This document shows positions 21,925-33,826 of a stretch of 64,000 nt of DNA, one piece after another. Where the stretch lies: positions 7,705,051-7,769,050 of the forward strand of contig CM067319.1 in NCBI GenBank assembly GCA_034231615.1. The letters are read 5' to 3'. The notes under the pieces were generated by a model, which ran no database searches, had not been told where the DNA came from, and saw nothing but the letters and a program-made list of their open reading frames with translations. The position numbers and the translations under genes were made by a program. Origin of the DNA: Meghimatium bilineatum. Taxonomy: Eukaryota; Mollusca; Gastropoda; Stylommatophora; Philomycidae. Position 1 is the first letter of the stretch. Each line of letters begins with the position of its first letter.

Positions 21925-24836
21925 GAGTCATGTCTCGTTACATGTACACAACAAACATGTTTTAGAGAGGGAATCATGTCTCGTTACATGTACACAACAA
22001 ACATGTTTTAGAGAGGGAATCATGTCTCGTTACATGTACACAACAAACATGTTTTAGAGAGGGAATCATGTCTCGTTACATGTACACAACAAACATGTTT
22101 TAGAGAGGGAATCATGTCTCGTTACATGTACACAACAAACATGTTTTAGAGAGGGAATCATGTCTCGTTACATGTACAAAACATACATGTTTTAGAGAGG
22201 GAATCATGTCTCGTTACATGTACAAAACATACATGTTTTAGAGAGGGAATCATGTCTCGTTACAGGTACAAAACAAACATGTTTTAGAGAGGGAATCATG
22301 TCTCGTTACATGTACACAACAAACATGTTTTAGAGAGGGAATCATGTCTCGTTACATGTACACAACAAACATGTTTTAGAGAGGGAATCATGTCTCGTTA
22401 CAGGTACACAACAAACATGTTTTAGAGAGGGAATCATGTCTCGTTACATGTACACAACAAACATGTTTTAGAGAGGGAATCATGTCTCGTTACAGGTACA
22501 CAACAAACATGTTTTAGAGAGGGAATCATGTCTCGTTACATGTACAAAACAAACATGTTTTAGAGAGGGAATCATGTCTCATTACAGGTACAAAACAAAC
22601 ATGTTTTAGAGAGGGAATCATGTCTCGTTACAGGTACAAAACAAACATGATTTAGAGAGGGAATCATGTCTCGTTACAGGTACAAAACAAACATGTTTTA
22701 GAGAGGGAATCATGTCTCGTTACATGTACAAAACAAACATGTTTTAGAGAGGGAATCATGTCTCGTTACATGTACAAAACAAACATGTTTTAGAGAGGGA
22801 ATCATGTCTCATTACAGGTACAAAACAAACATGTTTTAGAGAGGGAATCATGTCTCGTTACAGGTACAAAACAAACATGATTTAGAGAGGGAATCATGTC
22901 TCGTTACAGGTACAAAACAAACATGTTTTAGAGAGGGAGTCATGTCTCGTTACAGGTACAAAACAAACATGTTTTAGAGAGGGAATCATGTCTCGTTACA
23001 TGTACAAAACAAACATGTTTTAGAGAGGGAATCATGTCTCGTTACAGGTACAAAACAAACATGTTTTAGAGAGGGAATCATGTCTCGTTACATGTACACA
23101 ACATACATGTTTTAGAGAGGGAATCATGTCTCGTTACATGTACACAACATACATGTTTTAGAGAGGGAATCATGTCTCGTTACATGTACACAACATACAT
23201 GTTTTAGAGAGGAAATCATGTCTCGTTACAGGTACAAAACAAACATGTTTTAGAGAGGGAATCATGTCTCGTTACATGTACAAAACAAACATGTTTTAGA
23301 GAGGGAATCATGTCTCGTTACAGGTACAAAACAAACATGTTTTAGAGAGGGAATCATGTCTCGTTACATGTACACAACATACATGTTTTAGAGAGGGAAT
23401 CATGTCTCGTTACATGTACACAACATACATGTTTTAGAGAGGGAATCATGTCTCGTTACATGTACACAACATACATGTTTTAGAGAGGAAATCATGTCTC
23501 GTTACAGGTACAAAACAAACATGTTTTAGAGAGGAAATCATGTCTCGTTACAGGTACAAAACAAACATGTTTTAGAGAGGGAATCATGTCTCGTTACATG
23601 TAGAAAACAAACATGTTTTAGAGAGGAAATCATGTCTCGTTACATGTACAAAACATACATGTTTTAAAGAGGAAATCATGTCTCGTTACATGTACAAAAC
23701 AAACATGTTTTAGAGAGGAAATCATGTCTCGTTACATGTACAAAACAAACATGTTTTAGAGAGGAAATCATGTCTCGTTACATGTACACAACAAACATGT
23801 TTTAGAGAGGGAATCATGTCTCGTTACATGTACACAACAAACATGTTTTAGAGAGGGAATCATGTCTCGTTACATGTACACAACAAACATGTTTTAGAGA
23901 GGAAATCATGTCTCGTTACATGTACAAAACAAACATGTTTTAGAGAGGAAATCATGTCTCGTTACATGTACAAAACAAACATGTTTTAGAGAGGAAATCA
24001 TGTCTCGTTACATGTACAAAACAAACATGTTTTAGAGAGGAAATCATGTCTCGTTACATGTACACAACAAACATGTTTTAGAGAGGGAATCATGTCTCGT
24101 TACATGTACACAACAAACATGTTTTAGAGAGGGAATCATGTCTCGTTACATGTACACAACAAACATGTTTTAGAGAGGAAATCATGTCTCGTTACATGTA
24201 CACAACAAACATGTTTTAGAGAGGGAATCATGTCTCGTTACATGTACACAACAAACATGTTTTAGAGAGGAAATCATGTCTCGTTACATGTACACAACAA
24301 ACATGTTTTAGAGAGGGAATCATGTCTCGTTACATGTACACAACAAACATGTTTTAGAGAGGAAATCATGTCTCGTTACATGTACAAAACATACATGTTT
24401 TAGAGAGGGAATCATGTCTCGTTACATGTACAAAACAAACATGTTTTAGAGAGGAAATCATGTCTCGTTACATGTACAAAACATACATGTTTTAGAGAGG
24501 AAATCATGTCTCGTTACATGTACAAAACATACATGTTTTAGAGAGGAAATCATGTCTCGTTACATGTACAAAACAAACATGTTTTAGAGAGGAAATCATG
24601 TCTCGTTACATGTACAAAACAAACATGTTGTAGAGAGGGAATCATGTCTCGTTACATGTACACAACAAACATGTTTTAGAGAGGAAACCATGTCTCGTTA
24701 CATGTACAAAACATACATGTTTTAGAGAGGGAATCATGTCTCGTTACATGTACAAAACATACATGTTTTAGATAGGGAATCATGTCTCGTTACATGTACA
24801 AAACAAACATGTTTTAGAGAGTGAGTCATGTCTCGT
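21925..24836. repeat. 46-bp satellite array, about 63 copies
   Basis: The unit is atcatgtctcgttacatgta, caMaacaWacatgttttaga and gaggRa (46 bp; spacing 21931 to 21977). Variants at a few fixed positions form blocks: a three-unit motif recurs 276 bp apart (23091 and 23367; six units), and an attacaggta variant recurs 230 bp apart (22581 and 22811; five units). A truncated last unit continues at 25101-25137 beyond a LINE insertion. Confidence 0.95.
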
Positions 24837-25100
24837 GATTTGGCCACATTATGAGAATGCATCACGAAAAGTTGCCCGTACAAGCATATAACCAAATGAG
24901 ATCAGGGTACAAAGCCAGAGGAAGACCACGGAAAAGATGGATAGACAACGTCAGGTACATCCTGTACAGACATGGTCATAGCACAGCCGAGGCCACACAT
25001 CTGGCTTTAGAACGCAAGCTCGAGCTCCAATCACCGCTACGCTTAACAGCAAGAGTGGATCACAAACCACCTGGGGAAAGACAAAAGACACACACAAAAA
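24837..25100 (+). mobile_element. 5'-truncated LINE group C inserted in the 46-bp array
   Basis: Encodes HIMRMHHEKLPVQAYNQMRS, GRPRKRWIDNVRYI and ATHLALERKLELQSPLRLTA, ending in an A-rich tail (cacacacaaaaa). The satellite word tcatgtctcgt occurs on both sides (24826-24836 and 25101-25111), which fits an 11-bp target-site duplication, although the array itself supplies such words. Confidence 0.85.
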
Positions 25101-25164
25101 TCATGTCTCGTTACATGTACAAAATAAACATGTAAACATGCTGTTTACGCAGTTTCACCACTGC

Positions 25165-25350
25165 CTAACGTCGTTCTTGATAATCTGCAAATTTGTTTAC
25201 TTGCTGCCGGACAAATATATTTGTCTTGTATTCTATATAACTGACTCTTAACAAATATCTGTTGTTCTTGTTTTCAAAAGCCTGAATCCTTCTTTCCGTG
25301 TCGGCAATGAGTGTCCAGCTTTCACAGCCATATAAAAGTATGCTGATCAC
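25165..25350 (-). mobile_element. LINE group D fragment, antisense
   Basis: The - strand reads SILLYGCESWTLIADTERRI, then YLLRVSYIEYKTNIFVRQQV, the post-RT region of group D also seen at 31.7 and 48.1 kb. Confidence 0.78.
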
Positions 25351-25474
25351 TAGATATCGGAATAGATTTATCTTTACTATAATGCTGATTTTATATTTTC
25401 AAATCATATTGAACTCTGGCAATGACAGCGCGACGCAAAATAATAATAGTGACAACAAAATGGCGTGTCTAAAA

Positions 25475-25800
25475 GAATGTTCGTAGTCTCATTAGGAAAT
25501 ATAATTAGAAACGATAACATCAGACAGATAACCAAAACAATACCAGTATTAGATTATTTTACGAGACAACAGATCAAGTGGTTTTCACACACTTCCTGAC
25601 TACAAACAGATTGCATGTCACAAATGGCCATGACACATATGCATCACGGCTAAAACCCAGCGGCAAATGTAAAAGATGGATCGCAGAAATAAAAGAGGCC
25701 AATGGAAACAAGCTTACAAGTAACACTAAAGAAGGTCATCTCAAGAGAACTCTTCTACCTCTGATTCCGCAAGGCACACAAGGGCCACAGCGTATAGATA
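25475..25800 (+). mobile_element. LINE group C fragment, decayed
   Basis: Broken frames carry a QQ(I)KWFSHT-like stretch, then CKRWIAEIKEANGNKL, and correspond to the tail of the group C copy at 18.1-18.3 kb. Confidence 0.65.
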
Positions 25801-25983
25801 GATTGAACTTTGCCATGGAAGCCATACCCATCTCGAGTCTTAGCTTATTCTCATTTCCCGAGTTATCACATATTTGAGATCCGAGATATTTTGAGGTGAT
25901 AACTTCAAATTTGTGACCGTTTCGTGGGAGCTTGATTGGTATCACCAGTCACCGATATATTGCTTTCAACTATGCTAATTTCC

Positions 25984-26344
25984 AAGCGATAAATACTATA
26001 AGGTAATAATGTTACTGGATATTCTAACTTTTAGTTAGTAAAACTAATGTAGAAAAATAAATAAATAACAATAAACAAAGGAACAGAGACTTTTTCTACG
26101 TTACGGGTCAACAGGGACATTCTTTAGGAAACGAATACAAACAGGAAACAGAAACACAAACTTATTTATACAAGTTATGTTTCCTGTTTGTATTCGTTTC
26201 TTGAAAAACGTCCATGTTGGACCACAACGTAGAAAAAGTCCCTGTTATTTATTGTTATTTATATTTTACATTCGTTTTACTATTTCATAGTTAGAAGTTA
26301 GATTATTCTGTAAAATTATTACCTTAATATAGTATTTATCGCTT
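25984..26344. mobile_element. fold-back element, about 180-bp arms
   Basis: aagcgataaatactat at 25984 pairs with atagtatttatcgctt ending 26344, and the match continues through tttttctacgtt and cgaatacaaacaggaaac (with cgtagaaaaag and gtttcctgtttgtattcg). Arms are moderately diverged and almost no loop remains. No coding sequence is seen. Confidence 0.8.
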
Positions 26345-26559
26345 CCTTGTTTTGTTACTGCGAGACTCTCACTTTGTCGGACATACTCTGATAGTTTAGT
26401 TATTTATATTAATTTCCATGTCATATTTGAATCACACACACATACACACATGTTGTTTGTCCGTCGATGTCGACGATGACCATTCAACTCAGATGATGAA
26501 GATGATGATGTCTGCTGTGTGTACGACTCTGACTAATGAGTTCTATATATTAAAAAAAA

Positions 26560-26765
26560 TTGATAGCATATCCTATTCATAACATGTCCATTAACCCAGC
26601 ATTTTTGGCTGTAGTGATTTTCTAGGCAATATAAAAACGTTTAGTAGATTGTCATTGCTTTCTGAACGGTCCGGATGCACAATTGCATGTGGCGGGTACC
26701 GAACTCGGTACTTTAAAAACCACATACGCATCATGTACCACTCCGTCACAGAGCAGGACGAGCGT
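26560..26765 (-). mobile_element. SINE-A, antisense, with tRNA-like head
   Basis: The body is as in other copies (attaacccagcatttttggc, gtcattgctttc). The head at the right, ggcgggtaccgaactcggta, is a degenerate reverse B-box context, and the copy ends ccgtcacagagc. Confidence 0.78.
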
Positions 26766-26766
26766 G

Positions 26767-27095
26767 CTATGCGTGCGTCCTTTGTGCGCTTGAAATAAAA
26801 GAACCGTTACCAAGATATCTGTCACACTCTGGGCGTGTGGGAGAGGAGTCTGTGGAACATTGAGCAGCTCTTGCCTTTCTTCTAGCGCGTTTTTGTCGCG
26901 CAACAATGTGTCTGAGGTTCTCTGCAGCTGCTGCATCACTAATGATTCTGTGATACCAGCCGGATCTGTCTTGTGTAAGATTCTCACATAAATGTGTGTC
27001 TATTTTGAATATAATAATACGAGTATCTTTAAAACGTGTCTTTATAACGTTTCCTCTGTCCTCCGGCCTGGAGTTCTCTATATAAGAACTTTTTT
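26767..27095 (-). mobile_element. LINE group B-like C-terminal fragment, antisense
   Basis: The - strand reads NLTQDRSGWYHRIISDAAAA, then RQKRARRKARAAQC and a degraded finger with SFISSAQRTHA, paralleling the WEELAQNRSTWR...RRAARKSR...LRTH tail at 15.2 kb. Confidence 0.6.
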
Positions 27096-27099
27096 CGTA

Positions 27100-27146
27100 G
27101 ACTGAATATATATACACACACACACACACACACGCACGCACGCACG

Positions 27147-27178
<32 letters not shown>

Positions 27179-27183
27179 CACGC
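27100..27183. repeat. CA/CG/TA microsatellite
   Basis: Mixed cacaca, cgcacgcacg and tatata dinucleotides. Confidence 0.9.
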
Positions 27184-27244
27184 ACATGCAGGGAAAAAGA
27201 TGGCTGCTTGGTGGCTGATTCAGCAGTCTATGTGCTCATGCCCT

Positions 27245-27735
27245 TTGACCCAATATCATTGTGTGATATACGCATGTGTTAGTAAGCTGTCATTGTGTGA
27301 TATACGCATGTGTTTGTGAGCTGTTATTGTGTGATAGATGCATGTGTTTGTGAGCTGTTATTGTGTGATATACGCATGTGTTTGTGAGCTGTTATTGTGT
27401 GATAGATGCATGTGTTTGTAAGCTGTTATTGTGTGATATACGCATGTGTTTGTGAGCTGTTATTGTGTGATATACGCATGTGTTTGTGAGCTGTTATTGT
27501 GTGATATACGCATGTGTTTGTAAGCTGTTATTGTGTGATAGATGCATATGTTTGAGAGCTGTTATTGTGTGATAGATGCATATGTTTGAGAGCTGTTATT
27601 GTGTGATAGACGCATGTGTAAGCTGTTATTGTGTGATAGACGCATGGGTAAGCTGTTATTGTGTGATAGATGCATGTGTTTGTAAGCTGTTATTGTGGGA
27701 TAGACGCATGTGTTTGTGAGCTGTTATTGTGTTGC
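27245..27735. repeat. 34-bp minisatellite, about 14 copies
   Basis: The unit is agctgttattgtgtgatata followed by cgcatgtgtttgtg, spacing 34 (27327 to 27361). A shortened variant lacking tttgtg appears near 27610-27660. Confidence 0.9.
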
Positions 27736-28460
27736 ATATCAAGTACGCTGAGAGATAAACAGATACAAGTAACAGTAAGCTCTGTCAGCTAGCCCATTAA
27801 TTAATGGCGGGAATAAAGGGATCAGACACTCTCCCACAAGAAAAATCGAACATGAAATCTATAGATAAGAAATAAAATTTAAAACAAGACGACAATATTC
27901 ATTCCTTACTGGCAGGGCCATATATACGTCTTCAGTAAAGGGAAGGGGTGGGATTACCTAAAAAGATGTCAGATTTTAATTTGTCTAGGGTTTTTCTTGA
28001 TAATTTAGGGAAACTAATTAGGGAGAGGTGGTGAGAAATTCCCGCTTTTTTGGCTTGTTTCTACTACTAAATGTCGTTTAAACTTACTCCTGCAGAAACC
28101 CCGTTATCTACGAGTTTGCTTTGCGGTTTGATCATCAACCAAATTCTCTCAGAAACGAAGCTAAATCTGTACACAAGAGATGAGATTCAAGGATTAGCCC
28201 TCCCAAAGCCCCCTTCCCCGCCTTCTTTATCTATCTCTTTTCGACAATAGAAGAAGATATTCTAGTGTTTGAAAACTAGACAATCATTGAGTCATAAAAC
28301 ATTGCCGATTACTGTTTCTCTAACTGATTTTTTTTTTAAAGTCATAAAACCGCAATAAGAACTATCATGAAAAACGAAGAGATTAGCTTTTAAAGGGAAA
28401 TAGCACATCACCTTACAATTGTCGTAGCTAAGGTCTTGAAGGAAGTGACTACAAACGAAA
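27736..28460. other. no gene recognised
   Basis: No exon-like, RNA-like or repeated signature seen. Confidence 0.4.
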
Positions 28461-28462
28461 AC

Positions 28463-28632
28463 GGATGCACCTAGCCATTGACGCAAATAAAACGACGGCA
28501 CAGCGCATTTCCATTCTCTGGACTACAACCTGCTGAAAATCTAGTAGGACCTTTGTCCTGCTATAAGAGAGATCCAGTGGAAGTTTGAGAATAATGTCCT
28601 GCTATAAGAGAGATCCAGCGGGAGTTTGAGAA
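28463..28632 (-). repeat. family X, antisense, 41-bp unit duplicated
   Basis: Runs from gcatttccattctctggact to gagtttgagaatgaac. The terminal segment tgtcctgctataagagagat...gagaat occurs twice in tandem, the two-copy state of the expansion seen fivefold at 4.8 kb. Confidence 0.82.
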
Positions 28633-28834
28633 TGAACGATGAGAAAGATGAAGACGAAGAGGGAAGTGGTTAGTTCCCCCTCAATCCCCTCTTATTTTAG
28701 GTAATCCTCCCCACCCCCTAATATATTCTCTACAAAAGTCCCGTGTACTGTTCTTTTTTTATAAATCTTCCGCTCCACTGTGGTGCTGGTACCCAAAATA
28801 TGAGCAAATAATGGCAGTACTATTTACCTTCAAT

Positions 28835-29045
28835 GCATGTCGTCAGAGGCGACTAAAGATATTATGGGGTGGAGTTCGCTGTCTTCTCCCATATAAGGTT
28901 AAAAGTGACAGAAGCTATGCTGAAGTTGAATGAAAGGCACAGATGTCGCAGCAAAGTTGTAAACAATGACAGCGCATTCCTTTCTCCGGACTACATTCTG
29001 CAAATCTACAGGAATTTGAGAACGAACACAGAAGAATACCTTTTC
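28835..29045 (+). repeat. family Y dispersed repeat
   Basis: Shares gaggcgactaaagat, ggggtggag, ataaggt and the closing aatctacaggaatttgagaa with 47040-47245. The closing part resembles family X, so X and Y may share an end. Confidence 0.65.
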
Positions 29046-29419
29046 AAGTGACATTATCTGGAATCCATGTTCTATCTCTAGATCTGTTTGACAGACATCT
29101 AGATATACAAAAGGTCAAGACACGGGCTTGTAAAACGTCATAAGAAGAGTCGCTTGTTAGAAAAAATAGCCGGGGATTTCACAATATGTATGTACAATAT
29201 TTACCAAATCCTTCTCGAAATAGTCCTGCGCGCTAATTTGACGCATCGTCATTCACAATAGCCGATGCAAATGATTAGTAGTCGCTTTGGCTGTATTATT
29301 TCGCCAACACAGAAAAAAATCGGATACACAAAGGTAAGTGACTATGCGTGTGATCAACACGCGTGACTTTTTCAAGAAGGGTTTGGCATATACGCTGCTC
29401 ATACATGTTCCAGTTATAA

Positions 29420-29740
29420 TAATCAAGTGACATTATTTCCAAAACGTTGTCTTCGTCGTGGATACTCTGAACTCCTCTCTGTTCCGGGCAAATAGACCTG
29501 CATTGGCCAGAGACATGTGCATACGTTCTTCGATGTCGCTGGTTCATCGTCTTCTTTGTCGCCCTCTACTTCTCTTGTCTGGCACTCTGCCCTCTAGAAT
29601 CAGCCTTTCGATAAAATCATATCGCTTTAAGTGTTCAAAATACTGTAGCTTCTTTCTTATGATAGCTCCAGTTATACTCCTGAAAATTTGTTCAAGGAAA
29701 GGGCAACCTGGCAACTCTTTCTTGGCAATCGTCTCTGTAA
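29420..29740 (-). mobile_element. LINE group F C-terminal fragment, antisense
   Basis: The - strand reads KKLQYFEHLKRYDFIERLIL, then EGRVPDKRSRGRQRRR, and after a frame change SDIEERMHMSLANAGLFARN; this is the order of the RTE-like tail also seen at 62.9 kb. Confidence 0.75.
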
Positions 29741-30829
29741 ATCCGTAACATGACCTTACATGCATATATCTAAATGGACGTGTTTTGATCAGAGATGATT
29801 GTTGTTTGCCATGGAACAAATAATATGTTACAGTAAACATGATAGGACGCAGAATAACTAACATCAGGTCAACATAATTTTATCAGTAACACACCCATCG
29901 TGCAGGATTTCCACCCCTAAAACGATACCATCCAATGTATAATTCGTTAAAAAAAACACAAGGGAATAATAATTCATACAGAAACAGGTTTCTTATATCA
30001 CACCATCTGCGCAATAAAAAAATGTATGGGGGAGGGGATCTGTCAGCATTACATGACAATGACATTGCTGAATGACATCGTATGATGATGGTGTGTGTAT
30101 TAATAATTGTTGGAAATTACCGCAGCTTAAAAAAATGCGCGGTATTTGACAATGAAAAAAATGAAGCTTCAATAAAAATGTAAATTTGGGAAATAAAATA
30201 TTAGTATAATTTATTATCTTACAGCTGTTAGTTTTGTGACATTAACAAATATATTTTACTTGTGAGTATGTATCAATAACATACAAATAAATAAGGGGCG
30301 TGTATTATTTTGTTTGATTGTTCACGTTCAAATAAATGACCTCACCTGGGTTTATCTTTGTCGCGCAGCGACTGCTCATTGTGAAACCCGCTTCCAGTAT
30401 CTAGGTCAGCTTTTTTCTTCGAATTACAATTTCGTTGATGATTCAGGGACAATTTTATCAAGACTATTTATAACCATGAACTATGGTCTACATTCTTAAC
30501 TCTGTGTTTTCATATTACAATAAATATAATAAAATATTACAGAAGGTAGCAGACGAGATTTGAACCAGGTCCGGTCACTCCAAACACTAATTTTCCTCTA
30601 AAACAATATAATTCCTCGACGATTTTTGGTAAAATTCTATATTTACCAAAGAAATATTGCCTATTTGATGTGTATTTCAGCTATAAATTGTATAAATTTA
30701 TTACCAATTCGGATCAGTGTTTTGTGACCACAAATTGGGTAAGTAATTCATCTGGAATATATTATTGGCGTTCAAATAATTTTACAGAAAATCCTTCTAC
30801 AGAATTTTGCAGGACTTCGTCTGTAGTAT
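29741..30829. other. mostly unrecognised; possible LINE and tRNA-like scraps
   Basis: No gene seen. 30375-30490 reads RFQYLGQLFSSNYNFVDD, faintly like a LINE YLG block. 30545-30580 contains gatttgaaccaggtc, a reverse B-box-like word of a tRNA-derived head. Confidence 0.4.
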
Positions 30830-31055
30830 AAAAATGGTAGCATATTCTATTCAGGGCGTAGCTATCAACCCAGCATTTTCTTTTCTGTAGTGATTTTCTG
30901 GGCAATATAAATACATTTAGTAGTTTGTCATTGCTTTCTGGTTAGGTTCGGATGTCCTATTCAGATGCACGCATGTTCGGATCCTGCGGCGGGATTCGAA
31001 CCAGGTACCTTGGCCGTCAGAGACGCGCATTGTGCCACGTCGCCACAGAGCAATA
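30830..31055 (-). mobile_element. SINE-A, antisense, full length
   Basis: The body runs from atggtagcatattctattca to the head gcgggattcgaaccaggtac...cacgtcgccacagagc, whose reverse complement gives an A-box-like tggcgacgtgg and B-box-like ggttcgaatcccgc. Best preserved head of the family here. Confidence 0.85.
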
Positions 31056-31164
31056 TTTTCAACAATTATTCAACAGTAACATATTATATTTTATTTCGTA
31101 CACGTGACTTTGTATGTGGAGATGTGTTTTTTTTTAAATTACGTGGTCACGACATAATGCGCGT

Positions 31165-31385
31165 GAACAGAGAAGAAATTCTGCAGCTCAACAGTGGAGA
31201 CTAGCTAGAAAGTTACGGATAGATCCAAAACCGTCTACAATGGTCATCCAATGCCCGGATGTTCACGGTTATTTGCGAATAGAATATGGCGTATTAACCA
31301 TCTATGTACTCATAGGCATGGACATACCTCTAACTGAATTCTAAAAATGGATGTAACAAATGATCATCATCTTCTTGTGATAGAC
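31165..31385 (+). mobile_element. LINE group B 3' end
   Basis: Parallels 15233-15440 nearly base for base in order (aattctgcagctcaacag..., accgtctacaatggtcatcc, then atggatgtaacaaatgatca), with small deletions in the finger region. Confidence 0.78.
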
Positions 31386-31387
31386 GA

Positions 31388-31420
<33 letters not shown>

Positions 31421-31431
31421 CAATCAATCAA

Positions 31432-31815
31432 TAAACCCATAACCCTTCAGGGTCGTAGGGGTACCACATTGGATGCTTCAGCACACAGAGTCCTCCAGCG
31501 AATTCTATCGTCAGCGATGCGGATGAGTGTGGAAATATCTAGCTCTGTCCATTCCTTGATGTTGTCTGTCCATGTCTTTATTTGTCCTCCTCTGCTTCTT
31601 CCACCCTCGACAGTTCCCTGCAGTATTGTTTTTGACAAGGAATCGTACCTGCATACATGTCCGAACCATGCTAGTTTTCGTCGTTTCACTATTGAAAGCA
31701 ATGGCTCCTGGACACCTGCACACATCTCTACTTTATTTCTTACGTACACATTGGTCTTATGTTCCCTATAGGAAATTCGTAGAATTCTTCTGTAGCATTT
31801 ATACTCGAAAGCATA
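31432..31815 (-). mobile_element. LINE group D C-terminal fragment, antisense, best preserved
   Basis: An open - strand frame of about 120 codons reads YKCYRRILRISYREHKTNVY, QEPLLSIVKRRKLAWFGHVC, DSLSKTILQGTVEGGRSRGG and ends SNVVPLRP. This is the reference copy for the group. (AT)n runs lie on both sides. Confidence 0.88.
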
Positions 31816-32064
31816 TATATATATATATATTTGTATTTGAAACATAATCACCTGGCTAATGGCATCATTGAGGATGAATGTTCATTAGAATATCAGGATT
31901 TAACAATGATCGAGTCAACACAGAAAATGAAAGGGAAATTGAAAGTAGAAATGAAAACTGGCTATATAACCGTCTTCATTGCATCATACACCCCGATCAA
32001 TGCATGTGCCCTATAATCTCCTTAAATATTTATTAAAATTATTTGTTTCTACGAGTTTGAACTA

Positions 32065-32175
32065 AAACAAGAACTCATGATTGCTAGTGCTCATGATTGC
32101 TAGTGCTCATAATTGTTAGTGCTCATGATTCTTAGTGCTCATGATTTTTAGTGCTTATGATTGTTAGTTCTCGTA
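32065..32175. repeat. 16-bp tandem repeat, about 6 degenerate copies
   Basis: gctcatgattgctagt and variants (gctcatgattkttagt). Confidence 0.8.
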
Positions 32176-32221
32176 AGAATCTTTTAACTTTCAAACCGAG
32201 TACAGCACACCATTAAGAGAG

Positions 32222-32405
32222 CACCAAGTTGAGAGTGCATCAGGGTTTTGGTTGCCTCTGACCCTCGTGTGACCTGGACACTAGATTCCTGTAAATGTTT
32301 GGACATTATTGAGAAGAGTTACCCCATTCCTTTCTTATCAGGAACGTTTCTACTTTCCGCAGCATGCGCTCTGCGTCCGATAGAAACATTGAGGGTGTTG
32401 GGTGT
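32222..32405 (+). repeat. family Z dispersed repeat, second copy
   Basis: cctctgaccctcgtgtgacc, ggacattattgagaag, tttcttatca and gcagcatgc follow the same order as at 13.6 kb. Confidence 0.55.
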
Positions 32406-32751
32406 TACAAAAGAGAATTACAAGATTATGAAAAAATAATATTGTTCGAACATTGTTTCTAGACCCTAGCTGAGCTAACGCCGTCATAGCTCTCCCGTCC
32501 ACTGGAAACGACTACACGCGACAATAAGATCACACAATTACGTCCGTAACAGTACGACATATCCAAATGCAAAGAGTGCTGCATAACCGAGTTCATTGCA
32601 GGCGACATTGATCAGCCGATTTTTATATTTTCGCTTGCAAAGGACGCGGTTTCTTAGCAGCTTTGATGTTGAGACAGCACGTGATGATGATGCAAGTATT
32701 AATACTAATTTTCCAAATATATAATTTGTACATTTTTTGCAAGTTTCAGAT

Positions 32752-33826
32752 ATGACATTAGGAGCATCACTTCTGCGAAATGAATTCATCAGAACCGGAA
32801 CCTACATCGCTTGGCCAAGCTCTGGTTTTGAAAGGAAAGGAAATATCAAACCTAATGTTAAAGATCTTGTGAAAGCTGGGTTTTATTTCACTGGAAGTGG
32901 GGACATTGTTCGATGCTTCTCTTGTGGTTTTGAGATTAAGATTTGGAAACATTTTCTTGACCCATATTTAGTTCACGCAACCAGTAGACCTAACTGTGCA
33001 TTTATAATGGGCAATTGCTACGGTCGCCGACCACGGTGTGGCAATGCAATAGACAATGACGAAGAAATATCTCATTCTGACGGCAGCCACGCATCTTCCG
33101 AGGAATACTCATCTTCTATCGCCTCAGATACTTTATTAATCCGCCCTGAACAAAGTAGTGAAAGCCCACCCGCACACGCAGGCAGTAATTCGTCTACGAA
33201 CACGACTAGCTTAGGAAACGTCCCAATACAAAGTTCACAAGGTCATCAGAGTGTGTCAACAGCAGCTAGATCAACACATCAATCCAGAAGTATGACATCT
33301 GCACAATCACTTAGAAGTACCTGCACTTCCAGTGTACCCGACATACACAGAGCCGTTTTAAAACACCAAAGAGCTAGATCAGACGTCTCCGATATTTGTC
33401 GCAGGAAGAACTCACATTTAGTCGATAATCAAGAATACTCAAGTCCATATTTTAATCGTAAAAAATTTCAAGATTCTACAGAAGCAAGAATACAAACTTT
33501 TAACAGATGGAGAGATATTCAGAAAAGCAGAGCAAAAGACTTTGCTGAGGCTGGGTTCATTTATATTGGTCCTGAAGATCGTGTGCAGTGTGTGTTCTGT
33601 GGTGGAATCTTGCGACAATGGAAGAGTAAAGACTCACCTTTAACAGAACACCGAAAGTACTTTCCTGATTGCCGTTTTGTTGTGCAATCGCTGTCTCCGG
33701 CGCTACCTACGCCCAGACATCCTAAATACAGATCGGAACCAAGTCGTTTAAGTTCTTTTTATGATTGGAATCCAAGGTGGAGCCCCAAACCAACAGCACT
33801 TGCTAAAGCAGGATTCTACTACGCCG
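32752..33826 (+). CDS. XIAP-like: IAP exon 1 (coding): BIR1, linker, BIR2, start of BIR3
   Basis: Donor ACGCCG|GTACGT at 33826/33827 cuts BIR3 inside GFYYAG. BIR1 and BIR2 sharing one exon without an intron is a compact arrangement. BIR1 is the least canonical ([18 protein letters not shown] in place of W...DDP..EH...FP.C), so it may bind partners other than caspases, by analogy with XIAP/cIAP BIR1 domains. Confidence 0.93.

Noticed and set aside
21925-24836. CRISPR array
   Set aside because: Units are contiguous near-identical 46-mers without unique spacers, in an animal genome.
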